A stretch of DNA of 64,000 bases from Solirubrobacteraceae bacterium. GTDB taxonomy: Bacteria; Actinomycetota; Thermoleophilia; Solirubrobacterales; Solirubrobacteraceae. The position numbers and the translations under genes are program-made. Shown here piece by piece: positions 40,050 through 52,199 of the stretch. The stretch is from NCBI GenBank assembly GCA_031177685.1, contig JAPSGI010000010.1:118553-182552 (forward strand). The letters are read 5' to 3'. Within the stretch, counting starts at the first letter, position 1. Each line of letters begins with the position of its first letter. The notes beneath the pieces are model-generated. The model ran no database searches. It was not told the origin of the DNA and was given only the letters and a program-made list of their open reading frames with translations.

Positions 40050-41522
40050 CTATCTGGCGCCGATGCGCTGCAACGATCGCGCGATCGCGACCATCTGGCG
40101 GTTGGTCAGCGACAGCAGCAGCGTGTTGGACACCCAGTAGGACGCGCGCGGCGTCTGCAGGGCGACCAGCCGCAGCCGGTTGCCGTCCCCGTAGAGCAGC
40201 AGCGTGCGCCCGCCGGCCAGCTTCTGGGTCTCCGACGGGTTCTCCAGGATCGGCGGGTCCTTCCACGTCGTGCCCTGGATGCCGTAGTAGGCGCCCAGCT
40301 CGCCGGTGCGCGCCACGATCCGGTAGGAGGGGTAGCGCTTGCCCTCGGGGCCGTCGATCACGTAGGTGCGCGGGACGTCCACGTACACGGAGCCGGCCTT
40401 GCGCACGCGGGGGAACAGCACGGGGAACGGGACGTTTGGCGCGGCGCTGATCGCCTGGTCCTCCCCCGCCCGCTTGGCGTCCTCCAGCCCGAGCGCGGCC
40501 AGGTTGGGCTTGCGCGAGCGCTTGCGCCGCTGCGTCGGCAGGGGCGGCGCCGAGCGGTTGCGCCCGCGCGGGCCCGCGGAGGCGTCGACGTTGAGGAACT
40601 CGTCGACGGTGCGCTGGACCTGCGCCTGCGAGGCGGTGACGTAGGACGGCCCCACGTCGGCGCGGAAGCGAACCTCCTTGATCGGGTTGCCCGCGGAGAA
40701 CGCGACGACCTTCAGGAGGCGCAGGATGTCCTGCGTCCCGCGGATGTCGGTGTCCGTGTAGCGGCCGAACAGGCGCAGGAACTCCTTGCGGTCGCCCAGC
40801 AGCTTCTTGACGCCAACCTGGTCGCGGGCCTGGCGGATGAAGTCCTGCTGGCGCGCGCCGCGCACCAGGTCGGTGTCCTCGTGGCGAAAGCGCACGTAGT
40901 CCAGCGCCCGCTCGCCGCACATCTTCTGGTAGCCCGGCTTGACGTCGATCGTGGCGTAGGCGCGCGAGTTGTCGTTGAAGTAGCGCCGGTCGATGTCCAC
41001 GTAGAAGCACCCGACGCGGTTGACCATCGCCTTGAAGCCCTTGAAATTCGTGTTGATGACGTGGTTGATCTCGATGCCGGGCAGCGCCCGCTGGATCGCC
41101 TTGACCGTCAGCCGCACGCCGCCGACCGGGAACGCGGCGTTGATCTTCGGCGGGCTGATCCCGGGCATGTCGATCTTCAGGTCGCGCGGGATGGCCAGCA
41201 GGGCGGTCGCCTTGCGCCGCGGGTCCAGGCGGACCAGGATCATCGTGTCGGAGTTGCCCTTCAGGCCCCGCTCGCGGTCCACCTTGCGCACGTCGGAGCC
41301 CATCAGCAGCAGCGTCTGCGGACCGCTCTCCGCAGGCGTCAGCTCGGGCACCTCCAGCGCCGGCTTGCGGCCGCCCTGCGAGAGCGCCTCGTCGAGGTCC
41401 TTGACCTCCAGCAGCCCCGCCGTCGCGGTGGTGGCGGCGGCCATCGAGACGATCAGCACGGCGGCCAGCGAGAAGCGCTTCCACATCGCCCAGGCCAGGC
41501 GGGGCGGGGACTCGGGGCTCAC
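40050..41522 (-). CDS. LytR-CpsA-Psr (LCP) family wall-polymer ligase
   Basis: The protein has 490 residues. A single N-terminal membrane helix is followed by the LCP domain: LLLMGSDVR, SDTMILVRLDP, LAIPRDLKIDMPG, INHVINTNFKGF, ALDYVRFRHEDTDLVRGARQQ. The conserved Arg and Asp residues for pyrophosphate-lipid binding are in place. LCP enzymes attach lipid-linked glycans to peptidoglycan or proteins. A C-terminal domain of about 150 residues (YPSYRIVARTGELGAYYGI) extends the core. GTG 41522 overlaps the peptidase stop (GTGA); an ATG at 41486 is an alternative. Confidence 0.92.
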   Translation of the reverse strand: MSPESPPRLAWAMWKRFSLAAVLIVSMAAATTATAGLLEVKDLDEALSQGGRKPALEVPELTPAESGPQTLLLMGSDVRKVDRERGLKGNSDTMILVRLDPRRKATALLAIPRDLKIDMPGISPPKINAAFPVGGVRLTVKAIQRALPGIEINHVINTNFKGFKAMVNRVGCFYVDIDRRYFNDNSRAYATIDVKPGYQKMCGERALDYVRFRHEDTDLVRGARQQDFIRQARDQVGVKKLLGDRKEFLRLFGRYTDTDIRGTQDILRLLKVVAFSAGNPIKEVRFRADVGPSYVTASQAQVQRTVDEFLNVDASAGPRGRNRSAPPLPTQRRKRSRKPNLAALGLEDAKRAGEDQAISAAPNVPFPVLFPRVRKAGSVYVDVPRTYVIDGPEGKRYPSYRIVARTGELGAYYGIQGTTWKDPPILENPSETQKLAGGRTLLLYGDGNRLRLVALQTPRASYWVSNTLLLSLTNRQMVAIARSLQRIGAR

Positions 41523-42640
41523 GCCGGCCCTCCGTCGACGGCGCGCAGCGGCGCCTGGCCGGCCAGCGAGGCCGGCAGCCGGCCGAAGAAGGCGCCCAGC
41601 GCCTCGCGGTAGCGGACCAGCGAGGCGATCGAGACCCACTCGTGGGGGCCGTGGTGTCCCCCGCCCACGGGGCCGAACTCGACGGCGGGGATGCCCGCCT
41701 GCAGGAACGAGACGGCGTCCGAGGCGCCATCGCGTCCCACGCTGAGGACCTCGCCCTGGACCGCCGCGCCGACCGCATCGCGCAGCGACCCGACGTAGGG
41801 GTCGGTGCGCGACACGATGGCCGGGGCGCGGATGAACGTCCGGACCACCTCGACGTCGTCCAGCGCGCGGATCTCGGCCAGGATCGCCCCGGCGTCCTGT
41901 CCCGGCAGGTAGCGCACGTCGATGTCCACGAAGCAGGCGTCGGGGACCTTGTTGAGCGCGTCGCCCCCCAGGATGCGCGCGAGGTTGATCGACGGGCGGT
42001 CGAACAGGTCGCTGGACTCGCGGCTGAAGGGCAGCGACTCGATCGCCCGGAAGGCGTCGAGCGCCTTGAGGATCGCGTTGTCGCCCAGCCAGGGCGTGGA
42101 CCCGTGCGCCGCCGTGCCCTCCACGCGCAGGCGGAAGGCCAGGACACCCTTGGCCTGGACCCCGATGTGCAGGTCGGTGGGCTCGCCGGTGATCGCGAAG
42201 TTCGCGCGCAGGCCGGCCTCGACCAGCGCCTGCGTGGAGTCCGACTCGTCGGTCTCCTCGTCGGGGACGCACACCAGGCGCACGCGGACCGCGTCCTGCT
42301 CGGCGGCGTCGCGCACGGCGCACATCATCGCGGCCAGCGCGCCCTTCATGTCGTAGGCGCCGCGGCCGATCAGGCGGTCGCCCTCGACGCGCGGCTCGAA
42401 CTGCTCGTCGTGGCCCGGGACGACGTCGAGGTGCCCGTGGAGGATCACGGTCGGGGCGTCGGACGCCTCGCCGGCGCCGACGTCGGCCGTGATCACCGGC
42501 AGTCCCTCGTGCTCGCTGTCCACGACGTCGACGTCGCGCGAGCCCAGCCAGCCCTTGACGAAACCCGCGGCGGCGCGGAGCCCGTCGACCGTGGACGTGT
42601 CGTAGGTGATCAGCCGCTCGGCTAGGAGCCGCTCATCCAT
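41519..42640 (-). CDS. M20-family metallopeptidase (ArgE/DapE-like)
   Basis: The protein has 373 residues. Zinc ligands and catalytic residues: HGHLDVVPG, the bridging Asp in GAYDMKGALAA, catalytic Glu pair in DEETDESDS, and a C-terminal His in GGHHGPHEW. A dimerisation domain with AHGSTPWLGDNA lies between. Likely an N-acyl amino acid or succinyl-diaminopimelate deacylase; the substrate is unknown. It heads the leftward operon and is divergent from the reductase at 42683, with only 42 bases between them. Confidence 0.9.
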   Translation of the reverse strand: MDERLLAERLITYDTSTVDGLRAAAGFVKGWLGSRDVDVVDSEHEGLPVITADVGAGEASDAPTVILHGHLDVVPGHDEQFEPRVEGDRLIGRGAYDMKGALAAMMCAVRDAAEQDAVRVRLVCVPDEETDESDSTQALVEAGLRANFAITGEPTDLHIGVQAKGVLAFRLRVEGTAAHGSTPWLGDNAILKALDAFRAIESLPFSRESSDLFDRPSINLARILGGDALNKVPDACFVDIDVRYLPGQDAGAILAEIRALDDVEVVRTFIRAPAIVSRTDPYVGSLRDAVGAAVQGEVLSVGRDGASDAVSFLQAGIPAVEFGPVGGGHHGPHEWVSIASLVRYREALGAFFGRLPASLAGQAPLRAVDGGPA

Positions 42641-42670
42641 GGAGTCCTACAGCGTAGTGAAGGGGATGGA

Positions 42671-42676
42671 TAGGCT
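42671..42676 (+). promoter_or_regulatory. TAGGCT -10 box at leaderless distance from the reductase
   Basis: TAGGCT is followed by six bases and then GTG 42683. No ribosome site is present. A minus-strand TACGCT in the same 42-base gap lies about ten bases before the M20 ATG, so both divergent genes may be leaderless or nearly so. Confidence 0.45.
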
Positions 42677-42682
42677 CCTCCC

Positions 42683-43777
42683 GTGGCCGCCCGCATCGTC
42701 CTGTTCGGCGCGACCGGGTACACCGGGAGGCTGGTCGCGCAGGCGCTGGTCGCCCGCGGCGAGCGGCCGGTGCTCGCCGGGCGCGACGGCAGCAAGCTCG
42801 AGGAGCTGGCCGGCGAGCTGGGCGGCGGGCTGGACACCGCGACCGCCGACGTAGCGCGGCCCGACTCCGTGCGCGAGCTGGTCTCGCGCGGCGACGTGCT
42901 GGTCTCCACCGTGGGGCCGTTCGCTCGCTGGGGCGGCCCCGCGGTCGAGGCGGCCATCGCCGCCGGCGCGAACTACCTGGACTCCACCGGCGAGCCGGCC
43001 TTCATCCGGGCGGTCTTCGAGCGCTACGGGCCGGGCGCCGAGGCGGCGGGCTGTGGCCTGGTGACCGCCTTCGGCTACGACTGGGTGCCCGGGAACCTGG
43101 CCTGCGCGCTGGCCCTGCGCGAGGCGGGCGAGGCGGCGACCCGCGTGGACGTGGGCTACTTCATGACGGGGCGCGCCGGGGCGGGCGACATGAGCGGCGG
43201 GACGCGCGCCTCGGCCGCCGGTGCGGTCACCGCGCCCTCCTTCGGCTGGCGCGGCGGGCGGCTGGTCACCGAGCGCGGCGCCAAGCGCGTGCGCTCCTTC
43301 CCCGTGCGCGGCAAGGACCGCCCGGCGATCTCCGTCGGCTCCTCGGAGCACTTCGCGCTGCCGCGCCTGGCGCCGCAGCTGCGCGAGGTCAACGCCTACC
43401 TGGGCTGGTTCGGCCCGGCCTCACGGCCGATGCAGGCCATGTCGCTGGTCACGTCGCTGCCCGGAGTCGGCACGGCGGTCGCGGCCGCGACCGGCCGCCT
43501 GGTCAAGGGCTCGACGGGCGGGCCCGACGCGCAGCAGCGCGCGCGGACGGGCTCCCACGCCCAGGCCATCGCCTACGACGCGGCCGGCGAGGAGCTCGCG
43601 CGCGTGGTCTTGGAGGGCCCCAACGGCTACACGCTGACCGGCGAGTTCCTCGCGTGGGGCGCCGCCCGCGCCGCCCGCGAAGGCCTGCGGGGCACCGGCG
43701 CGCTGGGCCCCGTCGAGGCGTTCGGCCTGGACGAGCTGCAGGCCGGCTGCGCCGAGGCCGGCCTGAAGCGCGCCTAG
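42683..43777 (+). CDS. saccharopine-dehydrogenase-like (trans-acting enoyl reductase) protein
   Basis: The protein has 364 residues. The N-terminal Rossmann motif IVLFGATGYTGRLVAQALV and the family's STVGPFARWGGPAVEAAIAAG and YLDSTGEPAF segments match the saccharopine dehydrogenase/Rv2449c group. In mycobacteria some members act as trans-acting enoyl reductases in lipid synthesis; most are uncharacterised. GTG start at 42683. Its stop and the PhoD stop share CTAG. Confidence 0.88.
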   Translation: MAARIVLFGATGYTGRLVAQALVARGERPVLAGRDGSKLEELAGELGGGLDTATADVARPDSVRELVSRGDVLVSTVGPFARWGGPAVEAAIAAGANYLDSTGEPAFIRAVFERYGPGAEAAGCGLVTAFGYDWVPGNLACALALREAGEAATRVDVGYFMTGRAGAGDMSGGTRASAAGAVTAPSFGWRGGRLVTERGAKRVRSFPVRGKDRPAISVGSSEHFALPRLAPQLREVNAYLGWFGPASRPMQAMSLVTSLPGVGTAVAAATGRLVKGSTGGPDAQQRARTGSHAQAIAYDAAGEELARVVLEGPNGYTLTGEFLAWGAARAAREGLRGTGALGPVEAFGLDELQAGCAEAGLKRA

Positions 43778-45348
43778 AGGACCTCGACGCGCGGCGTGCC
43801 CGCCGCCACGCGGAAGCGCGCCAGCGTGCGCGCCTCGGTCGAGCGCGCCGGCGCCGTCGGCACCGCCACGAAGCGCACCAGCAGCTCGCGCTCCCGCGCC
43901 TCGGCGATCGCGTAGCCGTGCGCCCCCTGGTCGGCGTGGCGCACGTGCGGGTTGAAGTGGCGCACCTGGTCGAGGGCGGGCTGCGCCAGCTCGGGCGGGA
44001 TCGGCGCGTCGTACTCGTCGCGGGCGCCCTCCGCGGGGCTGAGCGAGGTGGTCGAGCCGCACACGAACTCGGTGGCCACGCTCTCGGGCCCGCGCCCGTC
44101 GATCCCCACGTCGCCCGCGCCGAACAGGTGGATGTCGCCGGCCATGAACGCGACGTCGCGGATGCCCTTGTCCACGAAGTGCTCGAGCACCTCGCGGCGC
44201 TCGACCCCGTAGCCGTCCCACGAGTCGGCGTTCAGCGTGTTCCCGTTGGGGGCGTCCAGCGACATGATCATGAGCTGGTTGCCCACCATCTTCCAGCGCG
44301 CGCCCGAGCCTTGCAGCGAGCGCTTGAACCAGGCCTTCTGCGCGTCGCCCAGGTACTTGCGCGGCTTCGTCTCGGCGTCGGGGCAGGGTGAGCCCGTGGT
44401 GTCGGTGCACTGGTCGTCGCGGTACTGGCGCTGGTCGAGCAGGAACAGCTCGGCGTTGCGCCCGATCCGGAAGTTGCGGTAGATGCGCGTGCCCCGGCCC
44501 ACGAACTCGAACGGCATGTACTCGTCCCACGCGCGCCAGCCGTTGGCCCGGCGCTGCAGGAACGGGATGCGACGCTGCTGGGTCTTGAGCCCCTGCACGG
44601 CGCCCGCGTAGTTGTCCTCGACCTCGTGGTCGTCCCAGATGGCGACGAACGGGTGCGCCTCGTGCAGCGCGCGCAGGTCGGCGTCGGACTTGTACAGCCG
44701 GTACTTGGCGCGCCACTCGTCGAGCGTCTGGACCTCCCCGTCGCGGTTGGCGCCCAGCGTGTCGCGGCGCACCGGGGTCGACTCGTAGAAGTTGCGCTCG
44801 TAGACGTAGTCGCCCAGGCAGACGACGAGGTCGACGTCCTCACCGGCCAGCACACGGTGCGCCCCGTACCAGCCCGCCTGCCAGTCCTGGCAGGAGAAGA
44901 AGGCGATGCGCACCGGCTGGCGCGAGTCGGGCGGCAGCAGCGTCTTGAAGCGACCCACCGGGCTGTGGGAGCTGCGGGTCTCGAAGCGGTAGAAGTACTC
45001 CTCGCCCGGCGCCAGCAGCCGGCGGCCCTCCACGCGCACCTTCACGGTCCCGTCCGCCGCCGCGCGCGCCACCACGTCGCGACGCAGCACGGTGCGGCGG
45101 AACTCGCGGTCGCGCGCCACCTCCAGTCGCAGGCGGCGGTCCCCGGCGCCGGCGCCGTCGAGGCGCGTCCACAGGATGATCCCGCGCGGCTTGGGCGCGC
45201 CCGCCGCGATGCCCTCGGCGAAGGCGCCCTCGCGGGCGAAGGGGATCGCGGGCGGACGGCGACCGCGACGCGCCCACGCGTCGACCGGCACTCCCCCCAG
45301 GATCAGCGCGCCAGCCGCGCCCCTCCGCAGGAACTCACGGCGATCCAT
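43774..45348 (-). CDS. phoD: PhoD-type alkaline phosphatase, Tat-exported
   Basis: The protein has 524 residues. The twin-arginine leader DRREFLRRGAAGALILGG directs folded export. A PhoD N-terminal domain (about 40-130) precedes the metallophosphatase core: FFSCQDWQAGW, LGDYVYE, WDDHEVEDNYAG, GNQLMIMSL, MAGDIHLF. PhoD enzymes cleave phosphodiesters and monoesters with iron and calcium. The ATG at 45348 gives the Tat signal directly, and TACGCT seven bases upstream suggests a leaderless mRNA. Confidence 0.93.
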   Translation of the reverse strand: MDRREFLRRGAAGALILGGVPVDAWARRGRRPPAIPFAREGAFAEGIAAGAPKPRGIILWTRLDGAGAGDRRLRLEVARDREFRRTVLRRDVVARAAADGTVKVRVEGRRLLAPGEEYFYRFETRSSHSPVGRFKTLLPPDSRQPVRIAFFSCQDWQAGWYGAHRVLAGEDVDLVVCLGDYVYERNFYESTPVRRDTLGANRDGEVQTLDEWRAKYRLYKSDADLRALHEAHPFVAIWDDHEVEDNYAGAVQGLKTQQRRIPFLQRRANGWRAWDEYMPFEFVGRGTRIYRNFRIGRNAELFLLDQRQYRDDQCTDTTGSPCPDAETKPRKYLGDAQKAWFKRSLQGSGARWKMVGNQLMIMSLDAPNGNTLNADSWDGYGVERREVLEHFVDKGIRDVAFMAGDIHLFGAGDVGIDGRGPESVATEFVCGSTTSLSPAEGARDEYDAPIPPELAQPALDQVRHFNPHVRHADQGAHGYAIAEARERELLVRFVAVPTAPARSTEARTLARFRVAAGTPRVEVL

Positions 45349-45383
45349 CGCCCATAGCGTAGGGCGTGGGCGCCGGCGGCGAG

Positions 45384-45803
45384 CTAGCTCGCGCCGCCCT
45401 CGGCGATCGCGATGAACGTCTCCCAGCGGCGCTTGTCGCGCGCCGCCGTGCGGGCGGCCTCCGAGCCCTCCTCCGCCGATTCCAGTTCCTGCTCGGCGCG
45501 CCGCAGGCGCTCGCGCAGATCGCCCGCGTCCAGGTCCTCGGGCGCGTGGGCCTCCTCGACCAGCAGCAGCGCGCGATTGCCCGCCACCTGGAGGTAGCCC
45601 TCGCCCTGCGCGAAGCGCCGCACGTCCGATTCCGTCTCGTACAACCTCAGCTCGACCGGGTCCAGCATGGCCAGCACCGGCTCGTGGTTGGCCAGCAGCC
45701 CGATCGACCCCACGGTCGTGCGCGTGGAGACCATCTCCACCTCGCCGGACCACACCTCGCCCTCGGGCGAGAGGATCTCCACGGGGAACTTGGTGCGCGC
45801 CAT
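45384..45803 (-). CDS. atpC: ATP synthase epsilon subunit
   Basis: The protein has 139 residues: an N-terminal beta-sandwich (KFPVEILSPEGEVWSGEVEMVS, the first strands; GSIGLLANHEPVLAMLDPVE) and a C-terminal two-helix hairpin rich in Glu/Arg. It links the rotor to F1 and restrains ATP hydrolysis. It is the last gene of the operon and is separated from atpD by 106 bases that hold a strong hairpin. Confidence 0.95.
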   Translation of the reverse strand: MARTKFPVEILSPEGEVWSGEVEMVSTRTTVGSIGLLANHEPVLAMLDPVELRLYETESDVRRFAQGEGYLQVAGNRALLLVEEAHAPEDLDAGDLRERLRRAEQELESAEEGSEAARTAARDKRRWETFIAIAEGGAS

Positions 45804-45857
45804 TACGACTGCCTAGCCCGTTCCGGCGAGGTCCGAGGGCCGCCAGGCAAGGACGCA

Positions 45858-45891
45858 GGGGGTGGGACAGTGCTCCGCACGGCCCACCCCC
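45858..45891. promoter_or_regulatory. hairpin between atpD and atpC
   Basis: GGGGGTGGG (45858-45866) and CCCACCCCC (45883-45891) pair over nine bases around a 16-base loop. This is the only sizeable intercistronic space in the operon. No T-run follows on either strand, so it may protect upstream mRNA or lower epsilon output rather than end transcription. Confidence 0.6.
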
Positions 45892-45909
45892 GAGGACACA
45901 GCCGGGCGG

Positions 45910-47358
<1,449 letters not shown>

Positions 47359-47366
47359 TCAGTCTC

Positions 47367-48269
47367 CTAAGCCTGCGCCTCTGCCCCGGCGACCACTTCC
47401 ATGATCTCCTGGGTGATCTCCGCCTGGCGGGCGCGGTTCATCTCCAAGGTCAAGTCTTCGATCAGCTCCCCGGCGTTGTCCGAGGCGCTGCGCATGGCCG
47501 TCATGCGCGCCCCGTGCTCGGACGCCGTGGACTCCAGCAGGGCACGGAAGACCGAGATCTCCACGTAGTCGGGCACCAGGCGCCGCAGGATCTCCTCCGG
47601 GCCCGGCTCGTACTCCACGAGCGCCTGGTGCTCCGGGCGCTCCCCGTCGTCCTCCTCCTCGTCGCCGGCCTCGAGGATCGTGGCCTGCTGGAGGGGAAGG
47701 AGCGTCTCGCGCCGGACCTCCTGGCGCAGCGGCGAGATGTAGCCGTTGTAGAAGATCTCGACCTCGTCGACCTTCTCGTCGACGTAGGCGGACATGAGCG
47801 CCTCGGCGATCTCGCGGGCGTCCGCGTAGCCGGGGCGGTCGGTGAAGCCGACGTAGCGGCCGGCCAGCTCCTTGCCGCGGAAGGCCAGCGACGACACGCC
47901 GCGCCGGCCGGAGGCGTAGAAGACGACCTGGCGGCCCTCCGCCTCGTGGTCGGCCGCCGCCCGCAGCCCGGCGCGCAGGATCTGCGAGTTGAACGCGCCG
48001 GCCAGCCCGCGGTCGCCCGTCACCAGGTGCAGGGCGACGGTGCGGACGTGCTCGTGCTCCTCGAGGATCGGCAGGTTGGGGATGTTCTCCGCGGCCTGCG
48101 CGGCCTGGCGCGTCATGCGCCGGATCGCCCCCGCGTACGGGCGCAGGGACTCGATGCGCTGCTCGGCGCGGCGCAGGCGCGCCGCGGCCACCATCTCCAT
48201 CGCCCGGGTGATCTTCTGGACGTTCTTGACCGACGCGATGCGGTCCTTGACGTCGCGCTGCGTCTGCAT
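47367..48269 (-). CDS. atpG: ATP synthase gamma subunit
   Basis: The protein has 300 residues. N-terminal VKDRIASVKNVQKITRAMEMVAAARLR and C-terminal ASEHGARMTAMRSASDNAGELI are the two helices of the central rotor shaft. A charged insert (EAGDEEEDDGERPEHQ) lies in the globular domain near residue 210 and is longer than in E. coli. It couples proton flow to catalysis. Three bases separate it from atpA. Confidence 0.97.
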   Translation of the reverse strand: MQTQRDVKDRIASVKNVQKITRAMEMVAAARLRRAEQRIESLRPYAGAIRRMTRQAAQAAENIPNLPILEEHEHVRTVALHLVTGDRGLAGAFNSQILRAGLRAAADHEAEGRQVVFYASGRRGVSSLAFRGKELAGRYVGFTDRPGYADAREIAEALMSAYVDEKVDEVEIFYNGYISPLRQEVRRETLLPLQQATILEAGDEEEDDGERPEHQALVEYEPGPEEILRRLVPDYVEISVFRALLESTASEHGARMTAMRSASDNAGELIEDLTLEMNRARQAEITQEIMEVVAGAEAQA

Positions 48270-48272
48270 GGG

Positions 48273-49897
<1,625 letters not shown>

Positions 49898-49898
<1 letters not shown>

Positions 49899-50428
49899 CA
49901 GGCTCTCGCCACCTGCTTTCTCAGTTGCTCTAGTCGGTTTCGGATCGAGGCGTCGAGGATGGAGTTCCCGACGCGCAGGACGATGCCCCCGAGGATGTCA
50001 GGGTCGACCTCGCTCTTCAGCTCGATGCGCCGGCCGGTCTGCTGGCCGATCGCGTCGCCGATCTGGCGGACGGTCTCGTCCTCCAGCTCGATCGCGCTCG
50101 TGACCTGCACCGGCAGCAGACGGTTCTCATCCTCCCACAGCTCGTCGAACTGGCGCCGGATCCGCAGCAGCGCCGGCATGCGGTGCTTCTCCACCAGCAG
50201 TTCGAGGAAGTTGACCAGCGTCTCGTCGGCGCCCTCCACGGTCTTGCGCAGGCCGTCCTTCTTCTCCTCGGTGGAGAAGTACGGGGAGAAGAAGAACACC
50301 TGCAGGTTGCGCTCGCTTGCCAGCGCGTCGGCGAACTGGCCCAGCTCCTCGCGCAGCGCGTCGAGCTTGTCCTGCTCCTGCGCCACCTCGAAGAGGGAGC
50401 GCGAGTAGACCTGGGCGATCTCCTCCAC
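49898..50428 (-). CDS. atpH: ATP synthase delta subunit
   Basis: The protein has 176 residues. N-terminal [19 protein letters not shown] and C-terminal [29 protein letters not shown] are the OSCP/delta signatures. It connects the peripheral stalk to F1. It is a separate protein here, not fused to subunit b as in mycobacteria. Its first base overlaps the atpF stop. Confidence 0.96.
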
Positions 50429-51003
50429 TAGCGCTCAGCGCCCCCGTTCGCCGGGCCGCCGGACAGCGCCGAGAAGTCCAGGTCCGCCAGCGCCTCCTCG
50501 ACCAGCTTGCGCTGGTCCTCGGCGGTGAGCGTCTTGCGCGTCACGCGCTCCGTCGCCATGACCGTCAGGTCCGCGACCTCGCGGCGCAGCTCCTGGATGG
50601 CCCGGCGCGTCTCGGCCTCGATGTCGCGCCGCGTCTGCTCCATGAGCTCCTCGCGCTTCTGCCGCGACTCCGCGGCCGCCTCGCGCTCGGCGTTCTCCGC
50701 CGCCTTGCGCGCCCGGGCGATGATCTGGTCGGCCTGCTCGCGGGCCTCGGTGAGGCGCTCGCGGTACTCGGCCAGCAGCTCGTCGGCCTCCTTGCGGGTA
50801 CGGGCGGCGTGCTCGATCGACTCCTCGATCGCGTTGGCGCGGCGGTCCAGCGCCTCCTGGATGCGCGGGAAGGCCAGCCGGCGCAGGATCAGGTAGGTGA
50901 TCCCGAACGCGATCAGCGTCCAGATCATGAGCCCGAGCCCGGGGGTGACGAGGAAGTTCCCCGACTCCTCCTCCGTGGCCGCGAATGTCAGGACCGCGAG
51001 CAT
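50428..51003 (-). CDS. atpF: ATP synthase subunit b
   Basis: The protein has 191 residues. One membrane helix (GLGLMIWTLIAFGITYLILRR) near residues 23-43 is followed by a long charged coiled coil (ANAIEESIEHAARTRKEADE and onward) forming the peripheral stalk. The ATG at 51003 shares one base with the atpE stop and is preferred to an upstream start inside atpE. Confidence 0.95.
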   Translation of the reverse strand: MLAVLTFAATEEESGNFLVTPGLGLMIWTLIAFGITYLILRRLAFPRIQEALDRRANAIEESIEHAARTRKEADELLAEYRERLTEAREQADQIIARARKAAENAEREAAAESRQKREELMEQTRRDIEAETRRAIQELRREVADLTVMATERVTRKTLTAEDQRKLVEEALADLDFSALSGGPANGGAER

Positions 51004-51284
51004 CAGCCCGACAGGAAGAAGGCGATCAGGCCGAAGATGAACGCGTAGAAGACGATCGCCTCGGTCAGCGCGAAGCCCAGCCACTGGATCGACGTGATCT
51101 CGTCACGCATCTCCGGCTGGCGCGTCACCGACTCGATCACCTTCCCGAAGATGTAGCCCACGCCCACCCCCGGGCCGATCGTGCCCAGCCCCGCGCCCAC
51201 GCCCAGGGCGATGGCCTGCAGGCCCTTCTTCGTCTCCTCCGCCGCCGCGGCCTGCGCGAGGACGGTCAATGCTCCAAGGTCCAT
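51003..51284 (-). CDS. atpE: ATP synthase subunit c
   Basis: The protein has 93 residues with two hydrophobic helices and the polar loop ESVTRQPEMRD. The ion-binding Glu lies in FALTEAIVFYAF, followed by Ala rather than Ser/Thr, which points to proton rather than sodium coupling. The Gly-rich helix GVGAGLGTIGPGVGVGYIFG packs the ring. A very strong AAGGAGG (complement of 51292-51298) lies seven bases before the ATG, fitting the high copy number needed for the ring. Confidence 0.97.
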   Translation of the reverse strand: MDLGALTVLAQAAAAEETKKGLQAIALGVGAGLGTIGPGVGVGYIFGKVIESVTRQPEMRDEITSIQWLGFALTEAIVFYAFIFGLIAFFLSG

Positions 51285-51291
51285 TCAGTTT

Positions 51292-51298
51292 CCTCCTT
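51292..51298 (-). promoter_or_regulatory. strong Shine-Dalgarno site of atpE
   Basis: AAGGAGG on the minus strand, overlapping the atpB TAA, is the strongest ribosome site seen in the operon; the other genes mostly rely on stop-start overlap. It likely raises subunit c output. Confidence 0.8.
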
Positions 51299-52199
51299 AG
51301 TGATGCGCCGAGGTGGCGCCGCCGAAGTAGATGGAAGTCAGGGTCGCGAAGATGAAGGCCTGCAGCGTGGCCACCAGGCCGACCTCGAAGATGTAGAAGG
51401 CGATGGCCATCGGCAGGGTGAACACGCCGATGGCCGCCAGGCCGAGCAGGACGACCAGCCCACCGGCCATGAACAGGATCAGCAGGTGGCCGGCCAGGAT
51501 GTTGGCGAAGAGTCGCACGGAGAGCGAGATGATCCGGACGAACTGGGAGATCACCTCGATCACGAAGATCACGCCCTTCATGGGCCCGCCGGGCGTCCCC
51601 GCGGGGATCCACGACTTGAAGTAGGGAATGAAGCCCTGGGCGCGCACGCCCTCGACGTGGTAGGCGACCCATACGAAGAGGGTCAGCACGAGCGGGATCG
51701 AGATGTTGGCCGTGGCCGCGTACAGCGCGAAGGAGGGGATCCCGAAGCCCAGCACGTCGACCTTCTCGTGCGTGTTGGTCGGCAGCGGGAGGTAGCCGAT
51801 CATGTTCGAGAACCAGATGAACAAGAACAGCGTGCCGACGAAGGCGAACCACCGGCTCGCCATGCGGCTGTCCATGTTGCCCTTGGTGATGTTGTCGCGC
51901 ATGAGCACGTAGGCGGCCTCGACCGCGGTCTGGACCCGGTTGGGCTTGTCTTGCATGCGGCGGGCGATCCAGGTCATCGCGAAGATCGTCCCCGCGGAGG
52001 CGAGGAACAGGTAGAGGACCGCCTTGTTGATCGACATGTCCAGCGGCCCGATCTGCAGCGGCACCCAGTCGTCGAGCTTGAACTCGTTCTGGGGCTTGAA
52101 CTCCTCGTTCTTGCCGTCCGAGCCGAAGGCGACGCCCAGCAGGATCCCCACGCCCACCCAGGCCGCGACGCCGAGCAGGATCTTGTGGATGGTCCTCAT
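51297..52199 (-). CDS. atpB: ATP synthase subunit a
   Basis: The protein has 300 residues with an N-terminal helix and a polar segment (DGKNEEFKPQNEFKLDDW), then the membrane bundle. The essential Arg lies in ISLSVRLFANILAGHLL, and the C-terminal helix carries AFYIFEVGLVATLQAFIFATL. It forms the proton half-channels against the c ring. The ATG at 52199 overlaps the stop of the upstream AtpI-like gene (ATGA). Confidence 0.96.
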   Translation of the reverse strand: MRTIHKILLGVAAWVGVGILLGVAFGSDGKNEEFKPQNEFKLDDWVPLQIGPLDMSINKAVLYLFLASAGTIFAMTWIARRMQDKPNRVQTAVEAAYVLMRDNITKGNMDSRMASRWFAFVGTLFLFIWFSNMIGYLPLPTNTHEKVDVLGFGIPSFALYAATANISIPLVLTLFVWVAYHVEGVRAQGFIPYFKSWIPAGTPGGPMKGVIFVIEVISQFVRIISLSVRLFANILAGHLLILFMAGGLVVLLGLAAIGVFTLPMAIAFYIFEVGLVATLQAFIFATLTSIYFGGATSAHH

